DNA of 64,000 bases. Source: CAKZQX01 sp034436755. GTDB taxonomy: Bacteria > Chloroflexota > Chloroflexia > Chloroflexales > Chloroflexaceae. The position numbers and the translations under genes were made by a program. This document shows positions 61,247 through 64,000 of the stretch, in pieces (position 1 is the stretch's first letter; the number at the start of each line of letters is the position of its first letter). The stretch lies in the NCBI GenBank assembly GCA_034436755.1, contig DAOTVB010000193.1, positions 5,959 through 69,958 of the forward strand, read 5' to 3'. The notes under the pieces are model-generated. The model was not told the DNA's origin. It was given only the letters and a program-made list of their open reading frames with translations, and searched no databases.

Positions 61247-63334
61247 CTACCTTCGGTTCATCACATCTCTTCCATTCTTACCATTCGCACCTGCTGTCAC
61301 ATGCTGCTGCTGCAAGGCATGCACAATCCCTTTTTGCAAATTGTTCAGGGTGACAATACCACTCAAGTCTGCGCCCATACCAACCAGCGTCTGGGCCACC
61401 TCCGGGCGAATGCCGGTCAGGATGATCTGCGCCCCCAGCAGTTTTACCGCCTGGGCCGCGCGCACCAGCGCATGCGCCACCTGCGTATCGACAATCGGCA
61501 GGCCGGTAATGTCCAGGAGGGCAATCGTGGCTCGGTGGGTTGCTACCCCCTCAAGCAACGTTTCCATCACCTGCTGCGCGCGGGCACTGTCCATGCTACC
61601 AATCAACGGCATAACCACCACGCCGTCGGCAACCGGAATAAGCGGCGTGCTCAACTCATGCAGCGCGGCCCGTTGCGCCTCGATCACCTGCGCCTGCAAC
61701 TGGCTGCGCTCTTCCTCCGCCCGTTTCCGCTCACTGATATCCCGTACAAACGCCAGGCTATACTCCTCTCCATTGTACTGCATGTAGTTGGCGGAGATCT
61801 CCACCGGCACCCGACGACCGGCTTTGGTGTAGTGCTGTCCCTCAATAATAACCGAACCTTTGTGGGCAGAAAAGCTGTCCCATGCCTCCAGCGGATAAGC
61901 GGGATCGAGATCAAACACCGTCATAGCGAGAAACTCATCCCGGGTGTAGCCTAGTTGCTGACAGGCGGCTTCATTAATCGCGGCAATCGTGCCATCTCGC
62001 CGGATCCAATAGGTCGCATCGGTGATCAGTTCAAACGACCGCTGGGTAAACTCCAGCCGTTCGCGGTCACGCTCCTGTGCGGTAATATCGCGGATAATCC
62101 CGGCCAGCGCCAGCGGTTCGCCCGCGCTATTGCGAACCAGCAGGGACGATGCGTGGCTGGTAAATGCGCTTCCATCGCTTCGCCGATGGAACAACTTGCC
62201 CTGCCAGGAGCCCTGCTCGATAAGCCGCTCTACCAGTTGGGCAGACTGCTCTGCATCAACAAAGAACTGGGACATGTGCATACCAATAACATCAACATCA
62301 TCATCGTGCTGGTAGCCAAACATGGGTTCGAAGGCCGGATTGACATAGCTCAGGTTGCCTTGCAGGTCCGTGAAGACAATGGTATCGGGCGCGCCTTCGG
62401 CCATGGCATAGAAGTTACGCAGGGTCTGCTCGGTATGCACCTGCTCGCTGATGTCGCGGGCAATCGTGGAGAAAAACTGCATTTCGCCGTCCAGCCCACG
62501 GTGACCAATAATAACCTGCGAGACCGGCATTTCTTGCCCATCTCGGTTTACAAAGGCCGTTTGCCCCCGCCAGATACCTTGCTGCATCACGATAGGCATA
62601 GCTTCCCGCGCAATCAGATCATTCACCCAGGCAGGATGGGTATCGCTCATGCGGATCCGGGTGATATCGGCGCCCGGATCCACTCCCAGGATGCGGTATG
62701 CTGCCTGATTAAAGTAGGTGACCTGCCCCTGCATATCGGCCATACCAACAAGATCGGGGGTTGCCTCGATAATTGCCTCCAGCCGCGTCCGGGCTTCCTC
62801 GACCCGTTTCCGCTCGGTGATATCATGCATGATCGAGAAGAAGAGCGGTTGACCACTCGCCTGGGGCAGCGCAATGAGCAGTATCTCAGCCGGGAATAGT
62901 TCACCGTCGGCCCGTTGATGCGTCCATTCAAACCGGAGGCTGCCCTGCTCCAGCACCCGACCGACCATTGCGGCGGCTTTCTCCCCGGATGGACGACCAT
63001 CGGGTTGCGTTGGCGGTGAGAGATGTTCCGATGTCAGCGCCAGGACATGCTCACAGTCACGACAGCCGAGGATCGCAACGGCTGCCTGATTGCAGTCGAG
63101 TATTTGCTGTCCATCGCTCAGGAGCATGGCATCTACCGAGCGCTCAAAGATCTGCCGAAACATGTTCTCGTCCGCAAACGCTGCATGGACCTGCCGGCAT
63201 GCCGCAAGCTGCTGCTCCAACTCGGTAACACGCTGCCGTAGCGCGACCAGTTCCTCGTTGGTAGTTTGCGGAAGTGTCTGATCGGCACTTCCTTTTTTAT
63301 CTATGAATTGTTTGGCAGCTTTGGCGCGTTTCAC
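61247..63334 (-). CDS. Four-PAS STAS regulator (RsbR-like)
   Basis: A 695-aa protein: N-terminal coiled coil (LVALRQRVTELEQQLAACR), four PAS/PAC domains (PAC words MHDITERKRVEE, ARDISEQVHTEQ, IRDITAQERDRE and VRDISERKRAEE) and a C-terminal STAS domain (LIPVADGVVVMPLIGSMDSARAQQVMETLL, LLDITGLPIVDTQVAHAL, LTGIRPEVAQTL). The STAS region closely parallels that of the PAS-STAS protein at 56 kb, so the two are paralogues. The start used is GTG; the first dozen codons overlap a fragment of another gene on the opposite strand, so the true N-terminus is uncertain. Confidence 0.85.
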   Translation of the reverse strand: MKRAKAAKQFIDKKGSADQTLPQTTNEELVALRQRVTELEQQLAACRQVHAAFADENMFRQIFERSVDAMLLSDGQQILDCNQAAVAILGCRDCEHVLALTSEHLSPPTQPDGRPSGEKAAAMVGRVLEQGSLRFEWTHQRADGELFPAEILLIALPQASGQPLFFSIMHDITERKRVEEARTRLEAIIEATPDLVGMADMQGQVTYFNQAAYRILGVDPGADITRIRMSDTHPAWVNDLIAREAMPIVMQQGIWRGQTAFVNRDGQEMPVSQVIIGHRGLDGEMQFFSTIARDISEQVHTEQTLRNFYAMAEGAPDTIVFTDLQGNLSYVNPAFEPMFGYQHDDDVDVIGMHMSQFFVDAEQSAQLVERLIEQGSWQGKLFHRRSDGSAFTSHASSLLVRNSAGEPLALAGIIRDITAQERDRERLEFTQRSFELITDATYWIRRDGTIAAINEAACQQLGYTRDEFLAMTVFDLDPAYPLEAWDSFSAHKGSVIIEGQHYTKAGRRVPVEISANYMQYNGEEYSLAFVRDISERKRAEEERSQLQAQVIEAQRAALHELSTPLIPVADGVVVMPLIGSMDSARAQQVMETLLEGVATHRATIALLDITGLPIVDTQVAHALVRAAQAVKLLGAQIILTGIRPEVAQTLVGMGADLSGIVTLNNLQKGIVHALQQQHVTAGANGKNGRDVMNRR

Positions 63335-63616
63335 GTCCTGGCGATTGTCAGCGGGGTCACGCTGACGCTGGGGCTCTATTTTCCGCTACGGCGGCGGCGC
63401 TACCCTGGCTGGCTGGAGCACCACTATTTCTGGATGGGATTTGCCTATGTGGGGCTGGTGATGGCGACCGGCTCACACTTCTTCGCCTATCTGCCGGAGT
63501 GGCCCTGGTTGCTGCGAGCGCTGCTCTTCTGGGGGCTGCCCTATCTGATCGGCGTGTTCTTGCTCTACCGGCAGCGCCGCCGGGTGCTGGCCCAATTTGC
63601 CCCCGATACGCTATAG
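63266..63616 (+). pseudogene. Truncated DUF2306-like membrane protein fragment
   Basis: The frame YELFGSFGAFHVLAIVSGVTLTLGLYF, HHYFWMGFAYVGLVMATGSHFF, LLFWGLPYLIGVFLLYRQRRR holds three to four membrane helices that resemble the C-terminal part of small four- or six-helix DUF2306-type proteins. It has no credible start; homology-like sequence begins about 63300, inside the antisense start of the PAS-STAS gene. Best read as a 5'-truncated relic, although a short membrane protein is possible. Confidence 0.55.
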
Positions 63617-63676
63617 CAATCCTAAAGTGGTTGTGAACTGGTTCGTAGGAGCGGGGCACCAATTATCCTGACTGGT

Positions 63677-63800
63677 CCCGCCTGCAAACCTGGCAGATCT
63701 GGTTCAACACCGGCCATCCGCCAGTGTGCCACGCCGGACTGGGTGGGCTCCTCCCACCGCTGACGCGCTATCGTGTGCTGGAGTTGATCCCTGCGCCGTA
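63677..63800 (+). pseudogene. Possible C-terminal gene remnant
   Basis: The frame WSRLQTWQIWFNTGHPPVCH ... LTRYRVLELIPAP then stop reads like the end of a protein but has no start and follows frame-disrupted sequence. Family unknown. Confidence 0.35.
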
Positions 63801-63876
63801 GGTGCGGTGGAGATATTTAGGATAGGCACATGGGACTATCTTCACATGTACATCCAATCTGATCTACAATAACCCC

Positions 63877-64000
63877 ATGGCACCAGCTCACTCACCCGAT
63901 ACCAAAATCATTCGCCGCTTTGCGGCCCTGCTGCTTGCACTGCGCGACCGGCCACTGGATCGGCCGGCGCTGCTGCAGGCCGTCCGGGAGCAGCAGGCAT
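63877..64000 (+). CDS. N-terminal fragment of a gene running off the window
   Basis: ATG followed by 41 open codons (MAPAHSPDTKIIRRFAALLL ... RPLDRPALLQAVREQQA). The amphipathic helices would fit the helix-turn-helix start of a WYL/DeoR-like regulator, but too little is visible to assign a family. The TACAAT at 63865-63870 lies too near to be its -10. Confidence 0.5.
   Translation, partial: MAPAHSPDTKIIRRFAALLLALRDRPLDRPALLQAVREQQA

Overview
The window is chromosomal DNA from a GC-rich bacterium, most likely of the phylum Chloroflexota (class Chloroflexia). This is inferred from the gene repertoire: multi-PAS sensors ending in RsbR-like STAS domains, an NrtR/nicotinamidase pair, a helicase_C_3 protein, secreted 'FP-TG-FWEQNGG-GYP' repeat proteins, and many two- to four-gene units with unrelated neighbours. 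No 16S, tRNA or other phylogenetic marker RNA was found, so the assignment is a judgement from family resemblance. No CRISPR array or replication origin was seen.

Layout. 1-10.1 kb: partial patatin-like gene, ilvA, pth, a secreted beta-helix protein, an alkyltransferase-like repair protein with a cell-wall amidase, a Na/Pi-type transporter with a universal stress protein, and a Uma2-type nuclease. 10.2-18.3 kb: lipoprotein S41 protease, PLP aminotransferase, purine nucleoside phosphorylase, PH/SHOCT membrane protein, recO, helicase-associated protein, lone receiver protein. 18.7-22.7 kb: minus-strand unit rfbD - restriction enzyme - DNA methyltransferase - glycosyltransferase; the restriction gene is AT-rich and looks acquired. 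22.8-29.7 kb: nrtR with a clear promoter/operator, a nicotinamidase-like hydrolase, accB, xseA-xseB and two membrane proteins. 29.9-34.6 kb: spermidine-synthase-like membrane enzyme, yggT, hisD, a secreted repeat protein. 34.8-39.6 kb: a PAS-GGDEF-EAL gene cut in two by a complete IS607-type transposon (serine recombinase plus TnpB plus a predicted omega-RNA). 39.6-45.6 kb: PD-(D/E)XK protein, CinA/nucleotidyltransferase fusion, SDR, glycosyltransferase, DoxX, and alpha and truncated beta subunits of a 2-oxo acid dehydrogenase E1. 45.6-48.5 kb: an island of lower GC that replaces the 3' two thirds of the E1-beta gene and carries three overlapping genes: a coiled-coil protein, an Hsp70-family ATPase and a small Cys-rich protein. 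48.6-64 kb: large VWA protein, UvrD/PcrA helicase, Nudix hydrolase, PAS-STAS regulators, O-methyltransferase, a broken flavoprotein disulfide reductase, purC and gene fragments.

Two features stand out. First, the three-gene Hsp70 island has the look of a mobile accessory (possibly defence) module that I cannot match to a named system. Second, a family of non-autonomous elements (MITEs) is scattered through at least ten intergenic sites. They have about 16-bp terminal inverted repeats (consensus ACACGAGTTACGCGGT or ACAGGAGTTACGCGGT), 5-bp target duplications, and usually a long central hairpin. One copy is nested in another with both duplications still readable, and hairpin stem sequences differ between copies while staying self-complementary. 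Gene decay is frequent (split EAL gene, truncated E1-beta, flavoprotein with a stop in its FAD motif plus a frameshift, PAS remnant, several fragments), so this stretch is being remodelled actively.
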